The notes beneath the pieces were generated by a model. The model was not told where the DNA came from, ran no database searches, and worked only from the letters and a program-made list of their open reading frames with translations. From positions 1-64,000 of the forward strand of contig VXBM01001557.1 of NCBI GenBank assembly GCA_013400155.1: a stretch of 64,000 nt of DNA, read 5' to 3'. The position numbers and the translations under genes were made by a program. Within the stretch, counting starts at the first letter, position 1. Each line of letters starts with the position of its first letter. Origin of the DNA: Helopsaltes ochotensis (Eukaryota > Chordata > Aves > Passeriformes > Locustellidae). Of the stretch, positions 36,745 through 49,400 are shown piece by piece.

Positions 36745-39700
36745 TCAAAGTTCTTCATTGACAGGCTTCTCCTCAGATTTCTCTTCTTTCTAAAACACAT
36801 TAGAGGCATGAAATCAGTTTTGACATTACTTGGTTTCTCAGCATAGGGATAAAGAAAACAAAATAACTCAAATACCTCCCTCTGCTGTCTATGCCACTGC
36901 CCTATCTCATTTCCACCACACAACACAAAGACTCCATGCTACAGGAGGTTGAATTTTGACAGAGAGAGAACTTTTCACACTGAATAAGCATGGAGATTTA
37001 ATTGTGCCTCTCCCAGCAGAGACCTCTCATGGAGTCCTAAGGCCCTATCTGTACACTCTGTTCTGTAGTTTTCCTGATGGATTTAATTCTATCTGTGCCA
37101 CTGTTTCTCTGACCTGCACTCATATGCTGCCATCCACCACCTCCCTTCTCAGCATCCAAACTTTGTCTCCCTAGCTGCTGTTCCCAAAAGACAGCTGCTT
37201 CACAGAGACCTTCATACAGCTGCAGAGATCAGCAAATTCTTCTTGCTTTAGACTAGGAGGCAGAAGCTCTGCAAAGAGGCTCTGCAAAGACATTCATCTC
37301 TGCTCTGCCCTAAATCTAATTGATATTCAGGTGAAAATGTACATGAAAGAGAAAGTGACAGGGATTGAGAGGACTTCGAGGAACTGAAGTCATCTTCAAG
37401 AGCCTGGTAAGCAACAGCATCAGGACCCCTTTTACCTTTTGCATTCTTTGTAGGAAACGATTACAGAAGTCTTGTAAACGCTCAATGGAGATTTCATCCA
37501 CAGTCAACACGTCATGCTCATCATCTGGTGTGTGGAACATAGCCAGAGCTGGCAGCTGGGACTTCTTCAATTGGAAGTATGACAATACTCGTTCATTGCT
37601 CTTCAAATTGCTGTCTAACAGGATAAAGAGAATCTGTGATGGAAATGGGAAAGAAAATGTGAGAAAAACCAAAGCTGAGACAGAGAACAGGTCCCTGAAC
37701 AATGATCATATGAAGATTAACAGTGATATTTTTATAAAGAGTTTGAGAAAACCATCCGTACTCTGTTAGAGTATCTTTCTTTTATTGGGCTAGATACGCC
37801 ACTATCTAGCAGCTCCATGCAGTGCATTTGTCTGTATTTTATCAAGTCCAGACTTACATTACCAAACAAAATATCTTCTTTCACCTTCTTTAAAAATATA
37901 TCTACAGAATGACAGGAAGGCAGTCTCCACTTCTATTCTCTTAATAGATAAGGAAACAAGATGTCTTTTATCTTAACAGCCAATGTCAAAGAAACTGAAT
38001 CTTTTACTTGCATGTTATTTGGATAAGATGCTCACATCCATGTAAGACCCAATGTAAAAAGAGGTTTTGGTGTGGGAAGAACGAAATTCAGTGGCAAGAA
38101 TGTGGGAATGTAGTACAGGGCATCAGGAGCCTGCAAGGATAAGAACATGAGAGTACCAAAACCAAAGGATGTATTGAAGTGAGCTGCAGTGAGCACAAAT
38201 GAGGATGCAATGATTTGGGAAACAGAAGTTGTTGGCAAGACACCAATGTTCATACAGCCCAGCTCAATGGAGCATTTAGACCTGAGGAGAGAAACTCAAC
38301 ACAGATAAGCCAGGATGAGAATGATCTACAGTTATTATTATAAAATTTATAAAAGAAAATAAATACAATAGTTAAACAACTTAATCAGTGACCTGATTAA
38401 ATAGAATCCTTCAGCACATGAGATCCAAGTCAATGAAATAAACACCCAGCTAGCCTGTGTCATTTTATCTTCTTTTTACCCTGTGCAATCTGCTGGGCCT
38501 AGCATATTCAATGTACCTATGGACAACGCTATGGCTTCGCTTATACAAGTAAAGAAGAGTTAAAAAAAAAAGGAGCAATGTAATGTGAAGATTATGTGCC
38601 CAGTTCCCAGGCTGTGACTCATGTTTTTATTTTTTTTCAGTGAAGAACACTCAAGTTAGTTCCAAACTTGTTTTCTTCTCTAAAAATAAACTTTGTAAAT
38701 CCTAAATTCTTTATTTATTAAATTTACATTCTATAAAAAACAAACATATCTGAAAACTTCCCTAGGCAAGAGCCTATGGGAAGGAGGGATAGCTAGGCTG
38801 CTGTAAGGTTTAACTTCAGTTTTATGGTGAAATACAGAAACAGGAAAAGCATTTTCATTGGATGTGTGATATTCACCATCTGTAATTTTTCTTTCAAAAG
38901 TCAGCTGTGCCTCAAGAGTGAAAAGCTGGTGAGTGGACAGGTTGTGGGGTACTTCTCCCAGAGAGCCTAATTTATCTCTTTGCAGGATAAAACACTAAGC
39001 TAGAAAAGGGTCACATATTTAAGGTTCACAGATCTAGGGACATGATCTCAGAGGCTTTCAGATGGAACAACAGTACATAATGTTTTAGGGCTGTTTTTCA
39101 ACTAAAAAACTAGGAACCGAGGCCAATGTTGGAGGGAAGCCCTTTCAGAGTGTCAGTAAATGGTACTGCATTTTCGTGGTGCATTCAACAGCTTTTGGCT
39201 TTCTCTTAAGAGATTGACTAGACAAGAATGTTTTTTAAATCAAATGTTAAAGAAGAAGTTTTTAAAATAAAAAGTGTTGTTGCATCACTTCCTACACAAA
39301 ATCTCCACCACCTTTAAAACAGGTGAATAGCATTTTAAAATGGTAACATGAGTAAATGTTAGTCAATATTCTTCACTTCATCAAGCTTCCAGACTGCACT
39401 AAAACATCCAAAACTTAAAAGCTGTACATATTTTTTCCGTGAATTCCAAGAATAGAATAAAAATAAAAGAGTAAAAATATTGAGGTTTAGAACTCCAAAT
39501 GCCTTCTTCTTCACAGGAGCAAACAGAAACACACAGACTGGCCCCTCAGCTAGAAAGGCTGAGATATTGCCATTCAGAGTTACTGACTTGGATCTCTCTA
39601 ATGACTCCCATTTGGCTCACAGAGTTACACATGCCAAAGTACAGCAAAGTTTCCTTCTCTGCCTATATTAAAAAAAAATAGAGGAAAGAGAGCAATTGCA

Positions 39701-42700
39701 TTTGGCCACTGTAGCTCAGAAGAAGACACCTATGAGGATGATGCATTCCTGGGAGGTCTGTGACATGAGATGGGTCCTCTTTCAGCAGAAGGGCCCACCA
39801 TGCACCCTGTGCTGGTTGTGCTCCAGGAGTCCTGCCAGGGCCTGTGTGGTCTCAAGGTCATGCCTGTGGGGCAGAAGGTTGGATGTGTTGGCTCAGAGCC
39901 ACAAGCACTGGAAGCTGATCTCCACAGCTGCTGAAAACCAAGGTTTCTCAGTTGACACATTCCCTTGACAGGTGCCGTCTTGTGGAACTGGCATTTTCTC
40001 ATGTGGAATTTATTTTTTTCTGAGTTTCCCAGTCAGCTCTAATCATAAAGAATGAACACAGTAATGGTGGAAAATTATATTGACCAGGAGGCAGAGGTAA
40101 GGCAGGATTCACTTTGCCTTACCTCTGCCATCCAGATCCTCGTCTTGTCTCAGCCAGTCATCTACATAATCTCTACAATAAACAGTCACTGGCACTTTAT
40201 TCCACTTATTTTAGAAAGGAAGGAAACATATTCCTTCTCTTTCAGTGCTGAAAACCTTTACTCAGATGACCTACCAAAGCTACAATTCACAAAAAAAAAA
40301 ATCCCACTTAAAATGGCAACTCTAATGCTAGAGATCAGTTAGTTCCATCCCAAACAGAAAGTTCACTTTCCATTTCATACTATCCTGCACAATAGCTGGT
40401 TGGGTGCTTTAAATTCCCAAGATTATTTCCAAAATTTTTTTTATTTTGTAGCAATCTTCTTGCTCGTGTTCAGAGATCTTCTGCTTCAGTCATTGAAGGA
40501 TATTCTGCATGAATGAGAAACTCCTGACACAAAAGGTCCCCTTCACACATGATATTATCTGTACACTGTCACTTGCAATAAACCACTTTTCATAAGTTTT
40601 GTACATGGGTGATTTCTTGGTGTCTTGGCAACTTGATTCCTAGCCTAGTGCTTTTAGAACATCAAGTTCCTGGTAGATACTAAGATATGAAATGATGTTA
40701 TTGCCCAAGGAATTAAAGTTAATTGGAAATAGCACTGCAATGATAGAAATCAACTTGACATTGCTTAGTATTTCCTCCAACAAAGACAAACAGAAAGGAT
40801 AGTCAAGCCTTATAGCCAGTGTTTGACTTTGCACTTCAGAGAGCTGCAGTTCACTGCTTTGTGTAAGCAAAAAAATCAGATTTTGATGTTTGAGTAATTT
40901 CTTACATCATAGTATATCAAGGCAAAACAAAAACATCAGATGATTTTTTAAAAAAACAGCTATAAAAACAACTGCTGCAGATATCTATTAAGTGACATAA
41001 AAAGTCTGTATTTACAGGCTCCTCTGTTTACAGCTAAAAGAGGCATCTCTAAATATTATCTCTCTCAGTTCTGGAGTCAACACTGTCTGACAAGAATAAA
41101 AATTGTACAAATGATTGTCTGCAAGAGAAAAGGCATCATCTTTTCATTTCCATGGAAGAACTCCTGAAGGATACCAGGAGTTTCTGAGAATGCATACCTA
41201 ATGGACCTACATCTAAACTAAAAGGGAGAAAGGCAGTTTACAAACATCCCTACCCAAATCATTTTCACATTGGAAACCAATTATGTGAGCTGCAACAAAA
41301 GCTGCTTTTGTTATTCCCAACGTCACCTTGTTGAGACTTCTGCAAACACCCATGTGTTACACCAGCTGTAATTATCATGTTATACTCTGATACTGTGGAA
41401 AGAAAACTGAATATGACTATTCTAGTTTGGCTCGACAATGCAAACCCTAACATCTCCTTTCCAGTGTGTTTCCTTTTTTTTTTCCTTGCCTGGACTCTTG
41501 GCAGTACTTTCTCAAATAAGCACATATTTGATTAAAGATTGAAGAAGGCTGGTGGATTTCCTCCTGCAGCTGCAGTGCTCTGAACTCTGTTCACTGTTAT
41601 CCACCCACAATTGTTTCTCAAAATGTGCTAGAAAACAACTATGTTTTTTCAGATTGCTGTCAGCTTCTGTGAGTTTAGCATCATCTACCATTTGCATTTT
41701 CCTCTCCAACATTTTATAGAGCTCAGGTTCCACAATAAAATCTAGAAAAATCTAGACTGCCTCCAGACACTCACTGTTGCTCCAGGCGCAGTTCAGACTG
41801 TTTGCAAATTAAAGTCCTCACCATCCTGCCTCATGGATCCTCCAGCTGAAAATCTCAGCTGCCTCTCAAGGAGAAGCCAAAATATCATAAAGCAGAGGTG
41901 AAAGGACCATAATCCAGAAACTGGCAGGTGAATCAGTTCCTCACGATCCATTAACGGTTGGACTCAACCATCTTAGGGGTGTTTTCCACCTTAAGTTATT
42001 TCACAGTTCTATGATTTTTCTTCATGCTTTGGGGTCAGTCGCTCAGTAGCAGCAGCAGCAGTTCCTCTTCATCTCTCCATCCAAGCAACAAGTTTCTCTT
42101 TTCCCTCCCACTGGTGATGACAATGACAAGGACTGCTGTTCCGTCAGTGTGCAGCAGAGATGTGTGACAGGATCTGTGTCCTCTCTCCTGCTTGGGAACC
42201 CTTTCAAGGCTTTATTTGTGTTTTGCAGTGGCTTGTAGAAATGCTGCAACACCCACCAAGTATCCCCACTGTGTTCTGGCACTCTGCAGTCACTGTAAAG
42301 CAGTGCTGGATGCAGTGGTATGTGCTCACAGGGAGCTTGAACATCTCTCTACTGCACAGCAATGATTCCTTGCTCTAACCACTGGGAGCACTAACCCCTC
42401 AGAACAAACAAGCCTTTCACCACTATCACACAGGACAGGAATTATCCACTGGTAATCCTGAACAAAATTCAAGTCAAGAATCTTGAAGATTCAGACAATC
42501 TGCAAGCCACTAAAAGGCAAAATCTAATCAATACTTACTTTGAAGCAAACCTCAATTAACTTGGTAGTTCCAACACATAACTTCACATAGGAAAATTAGC
42601 CAGCAGGGATTTTCATGGTATTGTGCAGTGGCTGCCACTGATACCCAAAGTAATTCAGGTCTTTCTATATGACAGAGCAATGGAGACAAACCTAAGTGGG

Positions 42701-45700
42701 CATATCATTCTGCTTACTCCTTACTATGCAGATCTAGAATTCAGAGGGATCCTAGCACTCTCTCACTTCTTTCTAGGAGAGCAGTCCAAACACAATTTAC
42801 TCCTCAGAGTGCCACTCCTTTGGGAAAAACAACTTATTAGACTCTAAGTCACTTCATCTCTGTGTCCTCAAATACCACAGCAGTAAAGTGGAAATAATTA
42901 GTCAAATCCCCACATTTTTAATGTTTATATTTTACTCTGGCAAACTTGATTTGGTTGGAAACTTGCCTGCACAAACAAAAAACCCTAGATTTGGCTTGCT
43001 GAGAATTCATAAATTGTCTGAACTTAAGTACATTTTATCCAATGTTTTGTAAAGTATTTCTAGGAAAATTATAGCCATTTTCTCAGATTTAGGCAAGTCA
43101 CATGAAAACTAGATACAGCTGCATCAGCAAAGGATAGTGATGCTAAACAGCATTGTGTTAGAAGAAATAGCTGCTAGATGGAGACCTGTATCAGACTGCT
43201 TCTCATGGAGAGCAGTGGTAATGGTGTCGCTTTAACACACATCTCACAACAGATAAATGGACTTCTACAGATAAATTAGTTTTCTTTTTTTTTAACTACA
43301 TATTCATCCAAGCAAAACATTTTTGAAGAGGTGTTTTGATTTTGATACATAGTTTCTGCCTAGTCTCTTGCCAATGGTTAGGAAAGATGTAAAGGTTCCA
43401 ACATAGTCCTGCCATAAGCAAATCTCAAGACTTTTGAGATTGCATGGTTCTGAGGTTGTCCCTGAATTCAAAGGTGAGGGTATATTTGATTTCTAATCTG
43501 TTCCTTCAATACCAAAACCAGATGCATATACATATTCCAGTTATCAGATTCCAAATCTTCCCAGCTCCACACTTCTCAGAGAAAGACCTCTTTATACCTT
43601 TTAGCTCATCCTTCCTCATTTCTGTGATATTCTGCCCCCTCCCCTCTGCTGTTCTCCCTTGCCACAAATGCCTTCCTGTTGCTCTCAATCCTCCTTTGCT
43701 TGCAAGTTCATTCCTCTGTTCCTTGGACACAAATTCCACTGTAATCCAGCTGCTGGCAGAGAAGCAGACATAGGATGATTTACTGGGAGCTCTGTTCCTA
43801 GAGGAATGGGATTCAGGCAAAATTTCTCAGAAACACCTCATCTATCTCATCACCCTAGTGTGGGAAATCTAAGCAATAAATTTGCAGCTCCTTTAAAATA
43901 GCCATTTTCAGATGTCTAAGGGTTAAGAAACGCTGACATTATTTCCTATCTAGTCACTTAGGTAAGGCTCCTTGGTGTCCTGCAGGCTAAAGAAATTCAC
44001 CTCTCACATCAGTGGGGTGCAACTGTTGCCAGACTGAAGTGCAGCAGTGGTGTGTCATCTCCCAATACAAAGGAACAAAACTGGACTAAAGGCAACGAAG
44101 TATATGATGTTTAACCAAGAGAGCAGACCAGCAGGATACAGAGGGCATTTTCCTCACCAGGCTTCTAACTGGCAAAAGGTGAACAGAACCAACCCCTCAT
44201 TTAATTATCCAGATAATCCTCTTTTCCTGCTACTTGACCTTTGCTCAGACAATTCACAGAGGAGATTATGCCCTCCCCATTCACTGCAAAAATCACTGGG
44301 GATTTTTCCTCCCCTCTTTCCAGCCCCTCTTTCTCTCTGTTTGTTCTTACCTTCCCTTTGTAGAGCTCTGCTGCTGTCCGAAACTTGCGCATTCGCTCGG
44401 GGTGCTTTGGAGACATCTTGTCTGTGATCAGGAGGAGGTTAAACTGCAGTGAACTCTGCATCACACCTATTGATGTCTGCCCAGCACAGAAGAAGAAACA
44501 TGGGCAAGGAGATTGAGAACACTCAATTGGCATTGAATGCAGTCTCAGAGGGACATAAGCCCACATGGCTCAGCTGTGGTTTCTTTGCAAAACAAGCAGA
44601 ACAAATTTCTTTAAAGCGGGGGGGGAGAGGGTTCAATCTGGGTTCTTTGCAGAAGCTCTTAACCTCCTGGCTTTGTTTATTCCCCAGACAAGAGCCTGAA
44701 GACCACAAAGATCCATCACTGACCTTAAGATAGTTAGTGACTAGGCAAGAGGACTAGGATTAAGGCAGAATACAGAAAGATGAAGACTAGAGCAAAGATA
44801 TGAAGAGCAAGGCCAGAAAACACTGAATGCAAGGGTGTCCTAAATCACTGAGGTCCAGCATCTGTCTGAAATATAAGCAAGAAAGTGGGAAGGATTTGTG
44901 GTGTCAAAGTTGGTATTTGTCCTTATTTTCTTTCTTTAGTGTTACACTGTATGTAGGATGGAGATCAGTCCACAGTTTCAGCAGCCCGATGGCCTGGACA
45001 CCCTGTGTGCTGAGGGTTAAAATTTGCTCTGCTGTCCCACAGTGAGAGAAGACCCTGGGCAAGGGCCAAGCAGGCACTACACACTGGCCCTCTGTGAGGA
45101 AGCAGGGCTGGCACTGCCCAAGAAGCCACAGCACCATCTCCATGAACTCACTCACTCGTCGTCTTACTTCTCCTTCTGCCTGCTTCCTGCAGACCTGCAA
45201 CCTCCCCCTGAAATTAAACAGTATTGGGGCCAGACCTGCTGCCTCCTTAGTGCCACCAAAACCACAGAGGCACAGACTGTGCAGCTCCTCGCCAGTGGGA
45301 GCAGAAAGTTTCCACATCCTCCAGGAGTAACAAGAAAGGGGTCATGGAGTGCATGCTGGCAAGGACCGTGAATAACAGAGCATCTAGCTTTTGGCAGGGG
45401 GGATCCTGTTGTTAGCTTAATGTTTCTCAGATATTTTGTATCCCTTCACTTTTCTGATGTGCAGCTGAGGCAGGGGACAGTAGAGGGGTTGCAAGCTAAG
45501 CTGGAAAACATTAGAGGAGCTGATGGGAGAGGATGAAGCTGAAGGTGAGGGTGAAGCCAGCCAGCACCAAGCCCCTTGACAAGACTGGGTGAGAGCAGAC
45601 AAGGAGAGAGCAGCAGTTCCTCCAGCAGCTCCACACAAAGGTGTGCTTGTCCACACAACCTTGTGTAAGCGCGATCGGCAGAGCTCATCAGCAGGGCTGG

Positions 45701-46399
45701 ATCACATCTGACTCTCCTGAGAAGTCCACAGGGTAAACACGGCCTAAAAATTCCTTAAGTATGTGGGAGAAACAGTAAGGGCCCCAGGATAGGGGGAGAA
45801 ACTCTTGGCAGCACATGGTGGGAGCCATGTGACCCCATTATCTGCTGACCTGCAGCATTTTTGGATGCAAACAGCATATGCACTGGGAATAAATATTTAT
45901 GAAAAACCAAGCTACCTTAGGGAAGCTGGGAGGGCTTTGGGCCAGGGACTGCAGGAGGCACTGTTAATTGTAGCACCTTGATAGAGCTCCAGAGGGTCTG
46001 GGAAAAAACAATCTGTAACATTGTCTGTAGTGACAGTCAGGGTGGAGGGGGCCAGCTGAATAGCTGAGGAATTCTCAGTCAGGGAGACAGCCTGGGCATC
46101 AAACAGGACACCATGCAGTGAGAACACAAAGCATCAACAGGAATGCATAACGAGAGAGACATTGTCCCATGAATTGCAAAAGGATCTGATAGGGGCTCCA
46201 AGGTTTCAGAAGGTCTGGGAAATTACAGAGATGAGAATATCATCCCTGCTGATGTGACTTGGATGTTCTTAAAGGGCTGTTAGGCCAATGGGGCAGGATA
46301 AAGTGGTCCCCAGAAATATTTTGTTATTTCAAAATGTATTTTTCCCTTTTGAAGATGAAAAAACAAAACTTTTTTGGGGGGAGAGGGGGTGGTGTTCTT

Positions 46400-46430
<31 letters not shown>

Positions 46431-49400
46431 GAGTGGGGAGTTGTTACAGAAAAAAACCCTCCTACCATATTTCATTGCAGGAAAAAAAAAGGTAAACTTC
46501 AAAACAAAATATTCTCCTACTAGTGAGTGGCAACTGAACTGACTGAATGCATTGGTTCTCTTAGAAGATCCTTGAGTTTATCTTGAAAAGGTATAGCTCT
46601 GAAACAGGTTGGGCCATTCTTCTTTGACATAAGTTGAACCTGGAGAGCACTGTTATAGCTATCCAGAAGGCCACAAAATACCCCATCAGCAATGATAAAA
46701 TCTCAGCCCTGCAGCAATTGGGGCTTCAAAGACCTACTGACTCCACAGCAATGAGACCAGGGAACTGCTGAGATTTCAGAGGAATCTAAACCCTTGGTCA
46801 ACCTCTACAGCAAGGAGGAGAGTGGGGACCCTGCCACTGCCACTCAGATGGGTGAGCCCATGAAGATGACCAACATGGGAGCATTCTAAGCCTGATTTTG
46901 TGTGTGGTTGGTTGGTTGGTTGGTTGGTTGGTTGGTTGGTTGGTTGGTTTTGGTGATGGTGGTTGTTGTTGGACTGATGAACTCTGGAGGACTGACGGAA
47001 GGGCTAGGAAAGATTTTGCTAGGGAGGTTCCCAGACCATTCTTGAATATGCATTCAAATATCTGGGCTTACATCAAGCCCTATGTGCTGAGTGATGCAGA
47101 AAAGCCTGCCTTCTGAGAGCAGTCATTTGAGCTTCCATGTTTCTGAAGTCTTGTCAAAGAGAGGGCATTCTGGCTGAGCTGGCTCTGCAGGCATGGCACA
47201 ACATGGCAAATGTCCATGGGAGGAAGCAGCACTGCATGCAGAGTATAAGAAATGGAGTTCTCCGCCCCTCAACATCCCAAATTTACTGGAAAGCCAAAGG
47301 AACTGTGATGAGTCCCTTCCCCTCCCACCACACTCATACCCCAGCAAATCTGCTTCCAGTCCACTCCAGTGGAGCAGCAGATTGTGGCCTCCTCAATCCC
47401 ATATACACCATCGCTCCAACCCTCACACATATCTGGAGATGCAAACTGGGGCCAGAGGATACCATGAGAAGGCGGCCAAGCTCAAGGGTGAGGACTGCAG
47501 GGAGTTGGTAATTACCACAGGGTTGTACTCGGTCACCAGGCGGAGCTCGTTCATCCGAACGAAGCGAGTCAGCTTCTTGGCATCAACATCTCTGTTGTTC
47601 ATATCCAGATCCCGCCGGTCATTGTCTACCTGAGGACAGGCAAAGACACCTACAGTCACAGCTGTCCTCTCCTCTCAGCACCTCCTCCAGAGGCACTGAT
47701 TGCAGTCACTCAGACACACCCACTCTCTGGGACACCACCATCCTCTCTCCCCCGCTACACAATCCCCACCTCTTCCCATCACCACTTCTGGAGGTCTAGA
47801 ACCTACAGGGACCAGCCTGCACTTTGAGATAAGGATCTCCCAGCCTTCCCCAGCCTCTCAAGGACAAGACAAACTCATGGTATAACAGAAATCTCTTAAG
47901 ACTCCAGACATCCCTACACTACCAGCTCTCGATGCACTGGAGACAGGGACAATTAGCTGACAAACTAATCTATGCATTGTGGAGAGAGGGCGTTAAATAA
48001 TCTATCTCCTCACATCAATACTTTATGTCCCTTTTAAAAATCTTCATCTGCTTATTCTGTTTCTTCTAGAAGTAATAAACATTGGCATCGCCCAGTATGG
48101 AATTCCTGGAAACATTGTGCAAGCAGGAAATCTCTCCAATAAAAAGAGGATTTTTCTTCCAGTACAGCAAGAAAGAAAAAAAAAAAAAGAAAAAAAAAGA
48201 AAAAAAAAATTAAGCCCAGCATATTTCAGATTTAGAAGAAAATCCATCCTGCCACACATGTCCCCACACTTCATCCCCTTAAAATGATGAGATTTTAATG
48301 AGATTTTCATGACCTGATAAACAAAAAAAAAAGCAGGCAACCACAGAATGATAGCACCAAATTTTAAGGGCAGAGTTCCTGTGCAGTACCACCACTGGAT
48401 GTGACTGAGTTAAGCCATGGGGACAGCAGTCTTTGACATGAAGTCACATCAAAGTTTGGGGTTTTAAAGCCATTGATACACATGTCGAATGAGGTTCTTG
48501 GGGCTGAAGAACAGTCCACATGCACACCCCAGATTTTAACCTCTGTGTCTGGGCAACATCTGAAAGTTCTCGTGTTAGTTTTTCCAGTGGTGTGTAGACA
48601 TCTAAAGTAATTTTTGCTCTTCTGTGGTCATTGGCAAGGTCACCCGCCCTGTCTGACAACACAAGCTGGTGCTTTTCAGACTGTGTGGCCTGATTCCTCT
48701 CACAGATCTTCCACCTGCATAACATGAAAGGGCAGCTCTGCTCAAGTAAATAAGATCAAGAGAGTGTAACACCTGGGCAGGCGAGATCAAACAGGCCTTG
48801 GGAACCAATCTAAAGCAGCCTGGATTCTACAGAAAGTCCTCCCTTGACTTTCATGGGCTTCTGGAAACATCTGATTTCCATTTGGGGACAATAACATCCT
48901 GAATCTGCACTCAACATTTATGTTTTTAAGAAAATAAGGCTGGAAAATAGTCTGCGTTTACTAGTTGAAGCTCTAGTCAAAATGTCTTTATCACTCCATA
49001 TGATTAGGTTGTTAGCATCTGTTAATTATGTTCCTTTTAGGTCTATCAGGATTTCTTACTAGAATAAATCAGTTTCTTTCCTCTATATACAAAGAAGTCT
49101 CATCAGTTGACACAGTCCCTCCTACTACTGTAATTATGGTTTAAACTTTTAAGCACTGTGTTTCATACACTGCAAAGGCAAAGAAAAAATTAATTTATGC
49201 CTCTGATTCACTTCTATCCTGGTGACGCATCTTTGTGTCATTCAAACAAGTATTTGATTCCTAGTTCCTGTATTCGTTCTTTTAAAATTTCTTTTTATCT
49301 CTGACCTCTTACTCCTACACATTATTCAACACTGGATAAAAGGAAAAATAATGTGTCTGATAATTTGAGAAAAACCGACAATCAGATAAGTGAATTGCCA

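Noticed and set aside
44904..45317. 137-aa minus-strand frame
   Set aside because: It lies in ERP27 intron 4. Overlapping plus-strand frames are equally open and the protein matches no known family.
45912..46127. Possible extra ERP27 exon between exons 4 and 5
   Set aside because: Exon 4 (47516) and exon 5 (44476) join in phase 0 and align with human ERP27 without a missing piece.
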